Source: Bacteroidales bacterium UBA4360
GTDB taxonomy: Bacteria; Bacteroidota; Bacteroidia; Bacteroidales; UBA932
Assembly: GCA_002393945.1 (NCBI GenBank)
Contig: DGSO01000028.1
Coordinates: 253,768-317,767, forward strand
Reading direction: 5' to 3'
DNA length: 64,000 nucleotides
Under the pieces are notes generated by a model that saw only the letters and a list, made by a program, of their open reading frames with translations, did no database searches and had not been told where the DNA came from. This document shows positions 16,535 to 25,003 of this stretch, in pieces (the stretch's first letter is position 1; the number at the start of each line of letters is the position of its first letter). The translations under genes and the position numbers were made by a program.

Positions 16535-16618
16535 GCCGCCTTCAGGCGGCCCGTGGTATTCCCCCTCCGAGATTTCGTCGGGCTTACGCCCTCCGACATC
16601 TCGCCCGCCTGCGGCGGG
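16535..16618. repeat. GC-rich hairpin cluster
   Basis: Three consecutive inverted repeats: GCCGCC-TTCA-GGCGGC (16535-16550), CGAGAT...ATCTCG with an inner GTCGG/CCGAC (16568-16603) and CCCGCC-TGC-GGCGGG (16604-16618). No gene is supported here. Together with the tandem repeat this fills the space between 16151 and the tRNA terminator. Confidence 0.6.
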
Positions 16619-16631
16619 CTTGCCCAAACAA

Positions 16632-16672
16632 AAAAATATAGACGCTCAAGCAAGCTTGGCGTCTATATTTTT
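16632..16672 (-). terminator. Terminator of tRNA-Ser
   Basis: Fourteen-bp arms (AAAAATATAGACGC / GCGTCTATATTTTT). On the minus strand the hairpin begins nine bases after the tRNA 3' end and finishes in a T-run. Confidence 0.8.
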
Positions 16673-16680
16673 CCGTTTGG

Positions 16681-16769
16681 CGGAGGGGACGAGATTCGAA
16701 CTCGTGGTACAGAATAACCCGTACGGCAGTTTAGCAAACTGCTGGTTTCAGCCACTCACCCACCCCTCC
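16681..16769 (-). tRNA. tRNA-Ser(GCU)
   Basis: On the minus strand the acceptor arms GGAGGGG and CCCCTCC pair, with discriminator G. The anticodon loop reads TTTGCTAAA, giving anticodon GCT, which decodes AGC and AGU. The long variable arm and total length of 89 bases are typical of class II serine tRNAs, and the T-loop GTTCGAATC is present. CCA is not encoded. Confidence 0.95.
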
Positions 16770-16861
16770 GGGAATGATGTTCCTGAAACTCCCGCGAAAT
16801 AATGCGGGACTGCAAAGATACGAAAAAAGTCTCAATCCGCAAGAGTTTCGGATTTATTTTC

Positions 16862-16869
16862 TAAATTTG
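16862..16869 (+). promoter_or_regulatory. -7 box of the YhhN gene
   Basis: TAAATTTG, 24 bases before the ATG at 16894, matches TAnnTTTG. Confidence 0.6.
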
Positions 16870-16893
16870 CTGCACTACATAAATACACTGATT

Positions 16894-17568
16894 ATGAAAG
16901 CCGCCAAATTCTGGACAGTCCCGGGACTGTTTTTCCTTATTGCTGCAACACTTAACCTCGTGGGTCGTTTCGTGGGAAACGCCGTGCTGGCAAGTGCCGT
17001 AAAGCCGCTTCTCATGCCGTTGCTGGCCATTACAGCCATATGCGCAGCGGGGGATATCAATAAGAAAGAAATCCGCATTCTCGTTCTTGCACTCATCCTT
17101 GGATGCATCGGGGACGTTTTTCTTATCTATGACGGGTTCCTGATGTTCGTATTCGGAATGGTAGCCTTCCTTGCCGGCCACATCTGCTACATGTGCCTCT
17201 TTGGCGGAAAGTCCTGGAAGGGCTTCACGGCAAAGACGTGGATTCCGGCAATCATAGTGATGGCTGCAATCGTGGCCGTCCTTATCATGCTCATCGGCGT
17301 AAAGGGCGCCCTGCTGGTTCCCATGTGCGTTTACGGCTTTGCCCTCATGCTCCTGATGTTCAGCGGCCTTTGCGGAGTCATAAGAGAAAGGACCGCCCCC
17401 TGGTGGATAATCCTTGCGGGAACGGTCCTGTTCACATTCTCCGATGCGCTTATCGCCATCGGCACCTTTGGCGGAGACTTCGCCGGACGCGAATTCGTGG
17501 TGATGCTCACCTATATCGCTGCCCAGACGCTCCTGGCCATCGGCGCTGTACGTCTTGCACGAAATTAG
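16894..17568 (+). CDS. YhhN/TMEM86 family membrane protein, possible lysoplasmalogenase
   Basis: A 224-residue protein with about eight hydrophobic helices. The pattern ADINKKEIRIL-type loop, LGCIGDVFLI with its Asp, and LFTFSDALIAI with a second Asp match the YhhN family, whose characterised members hydrolyse the vinyl ether of lysoplasmalogens. The start is the ATG at 16894, since the promoter box lies after an upstream in-frame ATG at 16774. The stop codon falls inside a copy of the TGTCATTTCGAGCG repeat. Activity in this organism is inferred only from family. Confidence 0.82.
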   Translation: MKAAKFWTVPGLFFLIAATLNLVGRFVGNAVLASAVKPLLMPLLAITAICAAGDINKKEIRILVLALILGCIGDVFLIYDGFLMFVFGMVAFLAGHICYMCLFGGKSWKGFTAKTWIPAIIVMAAIVAVLIMLIGVKGALLVPMCVYGFALMLLMFSGLCGVIRERTAPWWIILAGTVLFTFSDALIAIGTFGGDFAGREFVVMLTYIAAQTLLAIGAVRLARN

Positions 17569-17595
17569 ATTTCTCGACTTCGCTCGAAATGACAG
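17567..17595 (-). repeat. TGTCATTTCGAGCG palindromic repeat, intergenic copy
   Basis: AGATTTCTCGACTTCGCTCG followed by AAATGACAG. It includes the stop codon of the YhhN gene and ends right at the convergent pheS stop. It is one of about nine copies in the window. Confidence 0.8.
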
Positions 17596-18630
17596 TTACA
17601 CCTCCGTTGCGGTGGCAAATTCGGAGAGGAAGCGCATGTCGTTTTCGAAGTAGTGGCGGAGGTCATTCACCTGCCACTTGAGCATTGCGATGCGCTCTAC
17701 ACCCATGCCGAAGGCAAAGCCGCTGTACTGGGCGGGGTCGATTCCGCTGGCCTTGAGCACGTTGGGGTCTACCATTCCGCAGCCCATGATTTCCAGCCAG
17801 CCTGTGCCCTTGCAGATGTTGCAGCCCTTGCCGTGGCAGATGTTGCAGCTTACGTCCACCTCTGCCGACGGCTCCGTGAACGGGAAGTAGCTGGGCCTCA
17901 TCCTTATCTCAGTCTCCGGGCCGAACATTTCGCGGGCGAACAGCAGGATAGCCTGCTTGAGGTCTGCGAAGGTCACGTCCTTGTCGATATAAAGACCCTC
18001 CACCTGGTGGAAGATGCAGTGTGCACGGGCCGATATGGCCTCGTTGCGGAACACCCTGCCGGGGCACACAACGCGGATGGGGAGCGGCTGGCTCTCCATT
18101 GTGCGCACCTGTACAGAAGAAGTGTGTGTGCGGAGAAGCAGCGGGTTAAGATGCCCCGTGCTCACGAAGAAAGTGTCCTGCATTTCACGGGCGGGGTGGT
18201 TCGGAGGGAAGTTGAGGGCCTCGAACACATGGTAATCGTCCTCGATTTCCGGGCCTTCGGCCACGTCGTAACCGAACTTGCGGAAGATTTCCACAATCTG
18301 CTGCCTGACGATTGAAACCGGATGGCGGGAACCAAGCGGCTGGGGGTCTCCCGGCATGGAGAGGTCTTCCTTGGGCATGACCTCTGCCGCAGCCTCCTGA
18401 GCCTGCTCCTTGAGTTCTTCAATCTTTGCAAGGGCCTGCTTCTTGAGCTCGTTGAGCTTCTGGCCGTATTCCCTCTTGAGTTCCGGAGCAACTGTGCGGA
18501 ACTCTTCCATCAGTGCAGTGATTTCACCCTTTTTTCCAAGGAAACGGACGCGGGCCTCCTCGGCCTCTTTCTGTGAACTTGCCTTGAGTTCACCCAGCTC
18601 CTTGAAAATTTTGTCAATAGCTTCTTTCAT
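17596..18630 (-). CDS. pheS: Phenylalanyl-tRNA synthetase alpha subunit
   Basis: PheS is the catalytic subunit of the alpha2-beta2 enzyme that charges tRNA-Phe. The N-terminal 100 residues form the tRNA-binding coiled coil; the class II core follows with motif 2 around PGRVFRNEAI and motif 3 in GFAFGMGVERIAML. A CNIC...CNIC stretch precedes the conserved GWLEIMGCGMV. The product is 344 residues, the family's normal length. The start is taken at MKEAIDKI, 30 bases inside the longest open frame. pheT is not adjacent. Confidence 0.95.
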   Translation of the reverse strand: MKEAIDKIFKELGELKASSQKEAEEARVRFLGKKGEITALMEEFRTVAPELKREYGQKLNELKKQALAKIEELKEQAQEAAAEVMPKEDLSMPGDPQPLGSRHPVSIVRQQIVEIFRKFGYDVAEGPEIEDDYHVFEALNFPPNHPAREMQDTFFVSTGHLNPLLLRTHTSSVQVRTMESQPLPIRVVCPGRVFRNEAISARAHCIFHQVEGLYIDKDVTFADLKQAILLFAREMFGPETEIRMRPSYFPFTEPSAEVDVSCNICHGKGCNICKGTGWLEIMGCGMVDPNVLKASGIDPAQYSGFAFGMGVERIAMLKWQVNDLRHYFENDMRFLSEFATATEV

Positions 18631-18640
18631 AAGGTATGAA

Positions 18641-19045
18641 TTATTTTTTCCTTTTTTCACGTGCTTTTCTGGCCCTTTCTCCGCCGGCCTTCATGTATCT
18701 TTTCCACTGGGCCTCGTTGAAGATGCGCTTGTAGGTTGCGTCGATCTTTTCCATCCACTTGTCCCTTACATCGGCATACAGGTCTGTGTTTTCCACTTTG
18801 GATTTCTGCATGATGTCCATCTCCTCGCTCATTGCCCTGAAGTCATGGGTGAGGGTGGAATCCACGTAGAACTCCTGCCAGTATTCGAGGTCCAGAAGCT
18901 CTGAGAGCCTCTTTACCTCCTTGTCGATGAATTCCATCATCTGCTTTTCCTGCTGCTCCTTAGTCTGGGGCTGATTCTGGGCTCCAAGGCTTGTACTGCC
19001 AATCATTAAGGCAGTAAAAAGACAGAACAAACGATAAAATTTCAT
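18641..19045 (-). CDS. Small secreted helical protein
   Basis: A 134-residue protein with a signal peptide (MKFYRLFCLFTALMIGSTSL). The mature part is highly charged and predicted helical, ending in a basic KAREKRKK tail. The start is the second ATG of the open frame, where the signal begins. It lies ten bases upstream of pheS in the same direction and may be cotranscribed. The promoter is TAATTTTG on the minus strand. No family is recognised; periplasmic location is likely. Confidence 0.68.
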   Translation of the reverse strand: MKFYRLFCLFTALMIGSTSLGAQNQPQTKEQQEKQMMEFIDKEVKRLSELLDLEYWQEFYVDSTLTHDFRAMSEEMDIMQKSKVENTDLYADVRDKWMEKIDATYKRIFNEAQWKRYMKAGGERARKAREKRKK

Positions 19046-19077
19046 ATATTTGCACATTATTATAGCTTACAAAATTA
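19045..19077. promoter_or_regulatory. Overlapping divergent promoters
   Basis: Plus strand TATATTTG (19045-19052) serves the C69 peptidase. Minus strand TAATTTTG (19077-19070) serves the small secreted protein. The two transcripts would overlap at their 5' ends. Confidence 0.6.
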
Positions 19078-19105
19078 CGCAATTAATCGAAAAAGCGCAA
19101 AAACG

Positions 19106-20893
19106 ATGAGAAAAACCTTCTTCAAGGCCCTTGCTGTTGCAGCCTCCATGGCTCTTTCTCTCCAGGAAGGCAATACTTGTACCAATGTGATTGTTACGTC
19201 AGGAGCAAGCAAAGACGGCTCTGTCCTGGTGTCTTATGCGGCAGACTCCCATTATCTTTTCGGGGAGCTGTATTATCATCCGGCCGCAGACTGGCCCGCA
19301 GGCACGATGCTCAAGATATACGACTGGGACACAAACCGTTACCTTGGCGAGATAGAGCAGGTTCCCCATACCTACCAGACTGTAGGCAACATGAACGAGC
19401 ACCAGGTCATAATCACTGAGACCACCTGGGGCGGCCGTCCCGAGCTTGAAGACAAGAAAGGCGGAATCGACTACGGTTCTCTCATCTACATTGCCCTTCA
19501 GCGTGCAAAGACCGCCCGCGAGGCCATCGACGTCATCGTGGAGCTTGCAAACCGCTACGGCTACGCTTCCGAAGGCGAAACCTTCTCCATTGCCGACAAG
19601 CGCGAAGCCTGGATCATGGAGATCATCGGCAAGGGAATGAACGTGAAGAACGGCGTGAATATGCAGAAGGGTATCGTATGGGTTGCCCGCCGCATCCCCG
19701 ACGGAGCCATCTGCGCCCACGCAAACCAGGCCCGCATCGGCAAGTTCCCCCTCAACGACCCCGACAACTGCCTCTACTCTCCGGACGTCATCACCTTCGC
19801 CCGCCGCAAGGGCTATTTCGACGGCTTGGACAGCGAATTCAGCTTCAAGAAGGCCTACTGCCCCATCGACTTCGGCACCGTCCGCGGCTGTGACGCCCGC
19901 GCCTGGAGCGCCTTCAACATCCTCACCGACGGCTGGTTCTCCTTCTACGACGAAAACGGCTCCCCCGTCACCCGCGACGCCTACACCTACCTTGACTACG
20001 TCATGGGCGAAAACCTCGAAGGCGACATCCCCCTCTGGGTCTACCCCCGCAAAAAGATAGGCGTAAAGCAGGTTGCCGATGTAATGCGCGACCACTTCGA
20101 GGGCACCCCCATGGACATGACCCAGGATATCGGCGCAGGCGGAAACGCCCTCCCTTACCGCTGGAGGCCGATGGAATGGAAGAACTACGACGGCCAGACT
20201 TTCATCAACGAAAGGGCCATCGCAACCCAGCAGACCGGCTTCTGGATGGTAGGACAGGCCCGCAACTACGTCCCTGACGTGGTTGGAGGCATCCTCTGGT
20301 TCGGAACCGACGATGCGGCCACCTCCTATCTCACCCCTATGTATACCAGCATCTCCAAGGTTCCTGAGTGCTTCCGCGAGGGTAACGGAGACCTTCTCCA
20401 CTACTCTGCCACGGCATCCTTCTGGATTAACAACCGCGTGTCCAACGCCTGCTACAAGATGTACAATGTCATGGCCGGCTATGTGCGTAAGAAGATAGAC
20501 GCCTTCGAGATTGACCAGATGGAGCGCAAGACCCATTCCGTAGACAGCGCAGCCGTCGTCATGTACAATGAAGTGGCCATGAAGATTCAGAAGAAAATGC
20601 AGTCAAACGGCGGAATGATATCCCGCGCGCCGTTCAAGAACGTCACCAAGTACGTCACGAACTACTGCGTCAAAACCGCCCAGAACCAGTTCCAGGCCTG
20701 GACCGACCTTGAAACCGAACTCCTTGTAAAGTTCATGGACGGCAACGTGAAGCCCCAGAACGAGGATGGAACCTTCAAGCATTCCGAATACTCCCAGGGC
20801 ATTCCCGAGAAGGTAGAATGGCCCGGATATACCGAGCTCTGGAAAGAGACCGTTGCCCAGGAACACGGTGACATCATCCGTGTGAAAGAATAA
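19106..20893 (+). CDS. C69-family dipeptidase, exported
   Basis: Peptidase family C69 enzymes are N-terminal-nucleophile hydrolases that cleave dipeptides. After a signal-like sequence the mature protein should begin at Cys25 in GNTCTNVIVT, the nucleophile exposed by processing. Downstream, ETTWGGRP, DYGSLIYIALQRAKTAREAI and WVARRIPDGAICAHANQARI, each cut here to a few residues (TTWGGR, AREAI, AHANQARIG), match the family. The length of 595 residues is normal. The gene has its own promoter. Periplasmic or secreted peptide breakdown is the probable role. Confidence 0.88.
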   Translation: MRKTFFKALAVAASMALSLQEGNTCTNVIVTSGASKDGSVLVSYAADSHYLFGELYYHPAADWPAGTMLKIYDWDTNRYLGEIEQVPHTYQTVGNMNEHQVIITETTWGGRPELEDKKGGIDYGSLIYIALQRAKTAREAIDVIVELANRYGYASEGETFSIADKREAWIMEIIGKGMNVKNGVNMQKGIVWVARRIPDGAICAHANQARIGKFPLNDPDNCLYSPDVITFARRKGYFDGLDSEFSFKKAYCPIDFGTVRGCDARAWSAFNILTDGWFSFYDENGSPVTRDAYTYLDYVMGENLEGDIPLWVYPRKKIGVKQVADVMRDHFEGTPMDMTQDIGAGGNALPYRWRPMEWKNYDGQTFINERAIATQQTGFWMVGQARNYVPDVVGGILWFGTDDAATSYLTPMYTSISKVPECFREGNGDLLHYSATASFWINNRVSNACYKMYNVMAGYVRKKIDAFEIDQMERKTHSVDSAAVVMYNEVAMKIQKKMQSNGGMISRAPFKNVTKYVTNYCVKTAQNQFQAWTDLETELLVKFMDGNVKPQNEDGTFKHSEYSQGIPEKVEWPGYTELWKETVAQEHGDIIRVKE

Positions 20894-20948
20894 CCTGTCA
20901 TTTCGAGCGAAGAATAACCTGTCATTTCGAGCGTAGTCGAGAAATCTC
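20887..20948 (+). repeat. Partial plus full TGTCATTTCGAGCG repeats
   Basis: A 23-base segment, AGAATAACCTGTCATTTCGA plus GCG, occurs at 20887 and again at 20911. The second copy continues into the complete palindrome ending GTCGAGAAATCT. The first copy overlaps the stop codon of the C69 gene, so the end of that gene may have been rewritten by the repeat. Confidence 0.8.
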
Positions 20949-20987
20949 AGACGGTTTATTAAAAAAATATTAAAACTTTGAATCAAG

Positions 20988-21011
20988 GTTAGTAATTTTT
21001 TACTAACTTTG
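20988..21011 (+). promoter_or_regulatory. Porin promoter with overlapping palindrome
   Basis: TAACTTTG (21004-21011) is the -7 box. A perfect inverted repeat, GTTAGTAA-TTTT-TTACTAAC (20988-21007), covers its upstream half, so a protein bound there would block the promoter. TTTG at 20977-20980 is a possible -33 element at a slightly long spacing. Confidence 0.6.
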
Positions 21012-21053
21012 ATTTTGTTATATGACATTTAACCAATTAACGACCGCATAATT

Positions 21054-22439
21054 ATGAAGAAATTATTCTATTTTGCAGTTCTGCTGCTGTCTTCCGCATT
21101 TATAGCAAATGCCCAGGACCAGTACAACCAGTACGGTGTCAAGGTTGACATCGATCCCCTGCAGGCTGAAGCCCAGGACGGCATCCTTGTCCTCCGCTCC
21201 AAGAACAATTCCGGCTACAAGATTTGGTTTGACAACCGTGTCCAGACCGACGGCGCCGTGTTTTTCGGTGAACCTTCCTGGGCCGACGGCATCTCCAACG
21301 ACTTCTCTATCCGCCGTGCCCGTTTTGCCGTGAAGGCCCAGATCAATAAAGACTGGTACGGTGAAGTTGACATGGACATGGCTAATGGCGTATTTGAACT
21401 CAAGGACGCAATTATCCGCTACACCGGTCTTGAGAACTGGCAGTTCCAGATGGGCAGTTTCAAGGAAATCTTCTCCCTCCAGAGGAACAACTCTTCCCGT
21501 TATCTCCAGTTCATTGAGCGCCCTATGGTTTGCTCTGCCCTGGCGCCTTCCCGTCATCTGGGTTTGAACGCCAATTACTACAATAAGGGTCTGTTCCTGA
21601 ACCTGGGCATCATGGGTCAGGAAATTGAAGGTGAGGAAACACGCAGCTTTGTAGAGGAATCCAGTAAGGGCAAGGGCCCGGACAACGGCCTCACATATAC
21701 CTTCAAGGCCGTTTACCAGCCGGGTTGGAACAAGACCGACTGGGGTATGCACATCGGCGCCGCCGCTTCTTACCGCAACCCCAAGACCTCGGATGAAACC
21801 TTCGGAAAAATGCGTTACAGCACCCGCAACTCCACAAGTATCAACCGCAAGAAATACATTGATACCGGAGACTTTGACTTTGACCACTATATCCGTTACA
21901 CAGCAGAACTTGCCGGTTACTGGAAGGGTTTCCGCGGTGAGGCCGTTTACATGGGCAACACCACGGCATATATCCCCGACATTAAAAATGCGCCCACCGT
22001 TACTTCTCCCAGGAATTTCTGGGGCTGGTATGTCCAGGGCGGTTACCTCCTCTTTGGCGGACAGCAGCGTTACGATAATGCCGGTGCCAAGTTCACCCGC
22101 GTAAAGAGGGGTCAGAAGTGGGGCGATGTAGAGCTCTGCGGCCGAGTTGAGTATTTGAACCTGAATGCCGATGCCGCTCTCAGCGCCAATGACCAGAAGA
22201 TCATGGGCGGCAAGAGCATGGCATATGCCGTCGGTCTCAATTACTACATCAACGACCATGTGAAAGTCCAGCTCAACTGGCAGTACAACGACAACGACCG
22301 TTTTGCCGCCGGAAAGGGCAACAAGTTCTTTGTTGGTCTGGACAAGGACGGCAACCCCACCAAGACGCCTTACAATACCGTTGGAAAAGCAGGCGTAGAC
22401 TACCACATGGTTGCCATGCGCTTCGAGATAGACTTCTAA
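21054..22439 (+). CDS. Phosphate-selective porin O/P family protein
   Basis: An outer-membrane beta-barrel of 461 residues with a signal peptide (MKKLFYFAVLLLSSAFIANA). Regular aromatic-rich strands alternate with turns, and the chain ends in Phe (MRFEIDF), the usual outer-membrane assembly signal. Segments such as FSIRRARFAVKAQINKDWYG (cut: RRARFAVKAQI) and WQFQMGSFKEIFS are characteristic of the OprO/OprP group, whose models take up phosphate or pyrophosphate. Specificity here is inferred. It heads a tightly spaced run of genes to 26605. Confidence 0.88.
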   Translation: MKKLFYFAVLLLSSAFIANAQDQYNQYGVKVDIDPLQAEAQDGILVLRSKNNSGYKIWFDNRVQTDGAVFFGEPSWADGISNDFSIRRARFAVKAQINKDWYGEVDMDMANGVFELKDAIIRYTGLENWQFQMGSFKEIFSLQRNNSSRYLQFIERPMVCSALAPSRHLGLNANYYNKGLFLNLGIMGQEIEGEETRSFVEESSKGKGPDNGLTYTFKAVYQPGWNKTDWGMHIGAAASYRNPKTSDETFGKMRYSTRNSTSINRKKYIDTGDFDFDHYIRYTAELAGYWKGFRGEAVYMGNTTAYIPDIKNAPTVTSPRNFWGWYVQGGYLLFGGQQRYDNAGAKFTRVKRGQKWGDVELCGRVEYLNLNADAALSANDQKIMGGKSMAYAVGLNYYINDHVKVQLNWQYNDNDRFAAGKGNKFFVGLDKDGNPTKTPYNTVGKAGVDYHMVAMRFEIDF

Positions 22440-22462
22440 TTAACCCTTAAAAACATTTAACG

Positions 22463-23089
22463 ATGAAAAAGTATTTCTTTTTTGCTCTGGCTGCTGCATT
22501 CGCTTTTGTAGCATGCCAGCAGGATCCTGAGGTAACAAAGGAAGACAAGACCAATCAGAACCAGAACCAGAATCAGGGTAACGAGCAGACCGGTGATGAC
22601 CTTATCGCCACCCTGTGCATCAATGAGGTATGCGGTGTGGTAGGTTCCAAGGGAATTGAGCTTTACAACCCCACAGCTGCAGAAATATCCCTTGAGGGCG
22701 TTACCATCTACAAGAACGAGGCTGCAGATCCCACCTGGACCGGTGATGCCGACGCCAAGATTGCTTCCAAGGGCTACTATGTAATCACTTCCAAGAAGGA
22801 GTTTGACAACATCGCCGATGTTGCAAATGCCAAGGCTGCCGACAGCTTCTCCCCCTCCAAGTCCCTCATCCTGGTCCTCAAGGACAAGAGCGGCAACACC
22901 CTTGACACCTTTGACCGCGGCTGGACAAAGAACGCCAACACGGAAGTTGCACTTCCTACAGCCGAAGGTTCCTTCGCACGTACAGCAGACGCCAAGAAGG
23001 AATGGAAGGTCCTGGATATCACCATGGGCAAGACAAACAATGGCGCCGCACTGGTAGGTGACGGCGTAATCACTGAAGACCCCGCATAA
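22463..23089 (+). CDS. Lamin-tail-domain lipoprotein
   Basis: A 208-residue lipoprotein (signal ending FAFVACQQ; lipidated Cys at residue 19). A low-complexity Asn/Gln linker (KTNQNQNQNQGNEQ) separates the anchor from a lamin tail domain: CINEVCGVVGSKGIELYNP is the diagnostic start, followed by LEGVTIY and a GYYVI strand. Such domains bind surfaces or act as structural modules in secreted bacterial proteins. It lies 23 bases after the porin and six before the next gene, so it is probably in the same operon. Confidence 0.82.
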   Translation: MKKYFFFALAAAFAFVACQQDPEVTKEDKTNQNQNQNQGNEQTGDDLIATLCINEVCGVVGSKGIELYNPTAAEISLEGVTIYKNEAADPTWTGDADAKIASKGYYVITSKKEFDNIADVANAKAADSFSPSKSLILVLKDKSGNTLDTFDRGWTKNANTEVALPTAEGSFARTADAKKEWKVLDITMGKTNNGAALVGDGVITEDPA

Positions 23090-23095
23090 TCAGCC

Positions 23096-23734
23096 ATGGC
23101 AGAACTCAAGATTGGCGAGCAGTCAAAGCCCCGCTTTGAATTCCGCAGCTTCGGCCAGGATTTCTCCGAAGCCGCAAAGAGAATGGCACGTCTTTCCGCT
23201 CCCGTACCCGAGAAGGTATGGGAGAGGGAAAGCGATGAAATCTACATCATCAGCGCCAAGAACGACATCAACAACACCAAAATCCGCAACGGCAAGATGG
23301 ACATCAAGACCTATGTCCAGACCGTGGACGGCCTCGAGCAGTGGAACCCCCTCATGAAGGGAGAATTCCCCATCGCAAAGGAAGTTCTTGAGAATGAGGT
23401 ATTTCCTGCCTTCATGGTGGAAATGCCCAAGCTCACCAAGGACACCTACACCTACGAGGAGTTCATCGCAATGGTGAAGGCCAACAAAGACCTTGCAGCC
23501 GTGCGCGTGCACAAGCAGCGCTTCGGCTACATGGTCAACGACACCATCTGCGAGGTTGGCAACGTTCTCATCAACGGCGCCAAGGTAGTTACCATCAACT
23601 CCGAATCCACCGAGATCGAAGACATCAAGAAAACAATTGCCGACTGCCATCTCGAAGGCGTTGAGAACATCAACTACCTCCAGGCAATCAAGAGGGTTAT
23701 CGGCATGAGTGACAAACCTTTAGCTAACGAATAA
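23096..23734 (+). CDS. Unknown cytoplasmic protein, possibly a divergent CYTH domain
   Basis: A 212-residue soluble protein with no signal. The order of strands, with WERESDEIYII, then NTKIRNGKMDIK, then VHKQRFGYMV and a late TINSES, resembles the tunnel fold of CYTH triphosphatases. The paired ExExK motif is not clean, so this is a weak inference from layout and from the genuine CYTH gene three bases downstream. If correct, this would be a duplicated, diverged partner. It could also be an unrelated family. Spacing indicates cotranscription with both neighbours. Confidence 0.55.
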   Translation: MAELKIGEQSKPRFEFRSFGQDFSEAAKRMARLSAPVPEKVWERESDEIYIISAKNDINNTKIRNGKMDIKTYVQTVDGLEQWNPLMKGEFPIAKEVLENEVFPAFMVEMPKLTKDTYTYEEFIAMVKANKDLAAVRVHKQRFGYMVNDTICEVGNVLINGAKVVTINSESTEIEDIKKTIADCHLEGVENINYLQAIKRVIGMSDKPLANE

Positions 23735-23737
23735 GCC

Positions 23738-24214
23738 ATGGCACAGGAAATAGAGAAAAAATTCCTCGTGAAGGGCGACTTCAAGGCCGATGCCTTCAAG
23801 GCCACCCGCATTACCCAGGGCTACCTCTCCAGCGTCCCTGAGCGCACCGTACGTATCCGCGTCAAGGGCGACAAGGGCTTCATCACCGTCAAGGGCATCG
23901 GCAACGCCTCCGGCGCCGCCCGCTTTGAATGGGAGAAGGAAATCCCCGTAGAGGACGTAAAGGCCCTCCTGGACCTTGCAGAGCCCGGTGTAATCGACAA
24001 GACAAGGTATCTTGTAAAGAACACCGACGGCGTCCACACCTGGGAAGTTGACGAGTTTTACGGAGACAACGACGGCCTCACCGTCGCAGAGGTGGAACTT
24101 GCCGACGAGAACGAGCCCTTCGACAAACCTGCCTGGCTTGGAGAAGAAGTGACCGGCGACCCCAAATACTTCAACTCCATGCTAATGAAGAACCCCTACA
24201 AGAATTGGAAGTAA
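23738..24214 (+). CDS. CYTH domain protein, probable inorganic triphosphatase
   Basis: A 158-residue CYTH protein. The N-terminal EIEKKFLV is the ExExK signature, and the tunnel residues continue with RTVRIRVKGDKGFITVKG, cut here as TVRIRVKGDKGF, plus EWEKEIP, TRYLV and WEVDEFYGDNDGL. CYTH enzymes hydrolyse triphosphate-containing substrates such as tripolyphosphate with a metal ion; some make cAMP, but this small single-domain form is of the phosphatase kind. The next gene starts inside its last codons, indicating coupling. Confidence 0.88.
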   Translation: MAQEIEKKFLVKGDFKADAFKATRITQGYLSSVPERTVRIRVKGDKGFITVKGIGNASGAARFEWEKEIPVEDVKALLDLAEPGVIDKTRYLVKNTDGVHTWEVDEFYGDNDGLTVAEVELADENEPFDKPAWLGEEVTGDPKYFNSMLMKNPYKNWK

Positions 24215-25002
24215 AGTATTTATACATAGTTTCCAGTCTGATAATGGTCTCATCCCTGACCTCATGTCTCAGGGATGAGCCCGTTATTAGGGAGGAGGCC
24301 AAAGGCGAAACAGGCACTTATGTGATGGGTTCGCCTGTGGAGTTCTCAACCAAATTTGAAGGGCTTTCCGCCATCTGTCTCAATGAGGCTGGTGACGGCG
24401 TTTATGTGGCCGAAGACAACGGACACATTTACGAATTCACCCTGGAAGGCGTCCTCAAAAACACCTTCTCCTTCCCTGCGCCCAATGACGCACATGACTG
24501 GGAAGGCATCACCAGGGCAAAGGACGGCAGCATCTATCTGTGCGAAGAAAGGGCCCGTGAGGTCTATAAACTAAGTGCCGATCATACAGACGTCACGCTT
24601 GTATCCAAGGGTCCTGTTGAGGCTGGCAGTGAAGAGAATCAAGGCTACGAGGGCATTGCTGCCGGCGGCGGCATCCTGTATGTGGCAAACCAGAGCAAGC
24701 CCTTCAGGGTATACCGCTATACCGTAAGCGGCAATACCTGGGACACAGCGTTCGATGCTCCGTCAGACTGGGCTGTCCAGAGTTTTTCAGACATCTTCTA
24801 TGATGAGGAAGACGGCACTCTCTGGATTACGGATGCAAAGACTCAGAAACTCACCCAGCTCTCTGCAAAAGGTACTGTCCTCAAGGAGTATGACATATCC
24901 TTCGTGAAAAAGCCGGAAGGCTTCTGCAAGGATGCGGCCAGAAAACAGTTCTGGTTCATTTGTGACAAAACCAGTAAATTATTCCGAGTAAGCTATAAAT
25001 AA
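24205..25002 (+). CDS. SdiA-regulated-type beta-propeller lipoprotein
   Basis: A 265-residue lipoprotein. The signal ends SSLTSCLRD, with the lipidated Cys at residue 21. The start codon is TTG at 24205, overlapping the CYTH gene by ten bases; the next ATG would leave too short a signal. The mature part has repeated propeller blades (GLSAICLNEAGDGVYVAED, cut: AGDGVYVAEDNGHIYEF; WEGITRAKDGSIYLCEE; DGTLWITDAKTQKLTQL), matching the SdiA-regulated (YjiK) family. Its ligand is unknown. The DASS transporter starts one base after its stop. Confidence 0.78.
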   Translation: MEVKYLYIVSSLIMVSSLTSCLRDEPVIREEAKGETGTYVMGSPVEFSTKFEGLSAICLNEAGDGVYVAEDNGHIYEFTLEGVLKNTFSFPAPNDAHDWEGITRAKDGSIYLCEERAREVYKLSADHTDVTLVSKGPVEAGSEENQGYEGIAAGGGILYVANQSKPFRVYRYTVSGNTWDTAFDAPSDWAVQSFSDIFYDEEDGTLWITDAKTQKLTQLSAKGTVLKEYDISFVKKPEGFCKDAARKQFWFICDKTSKLFRVSYK

Positions 25003-25003
25003 T

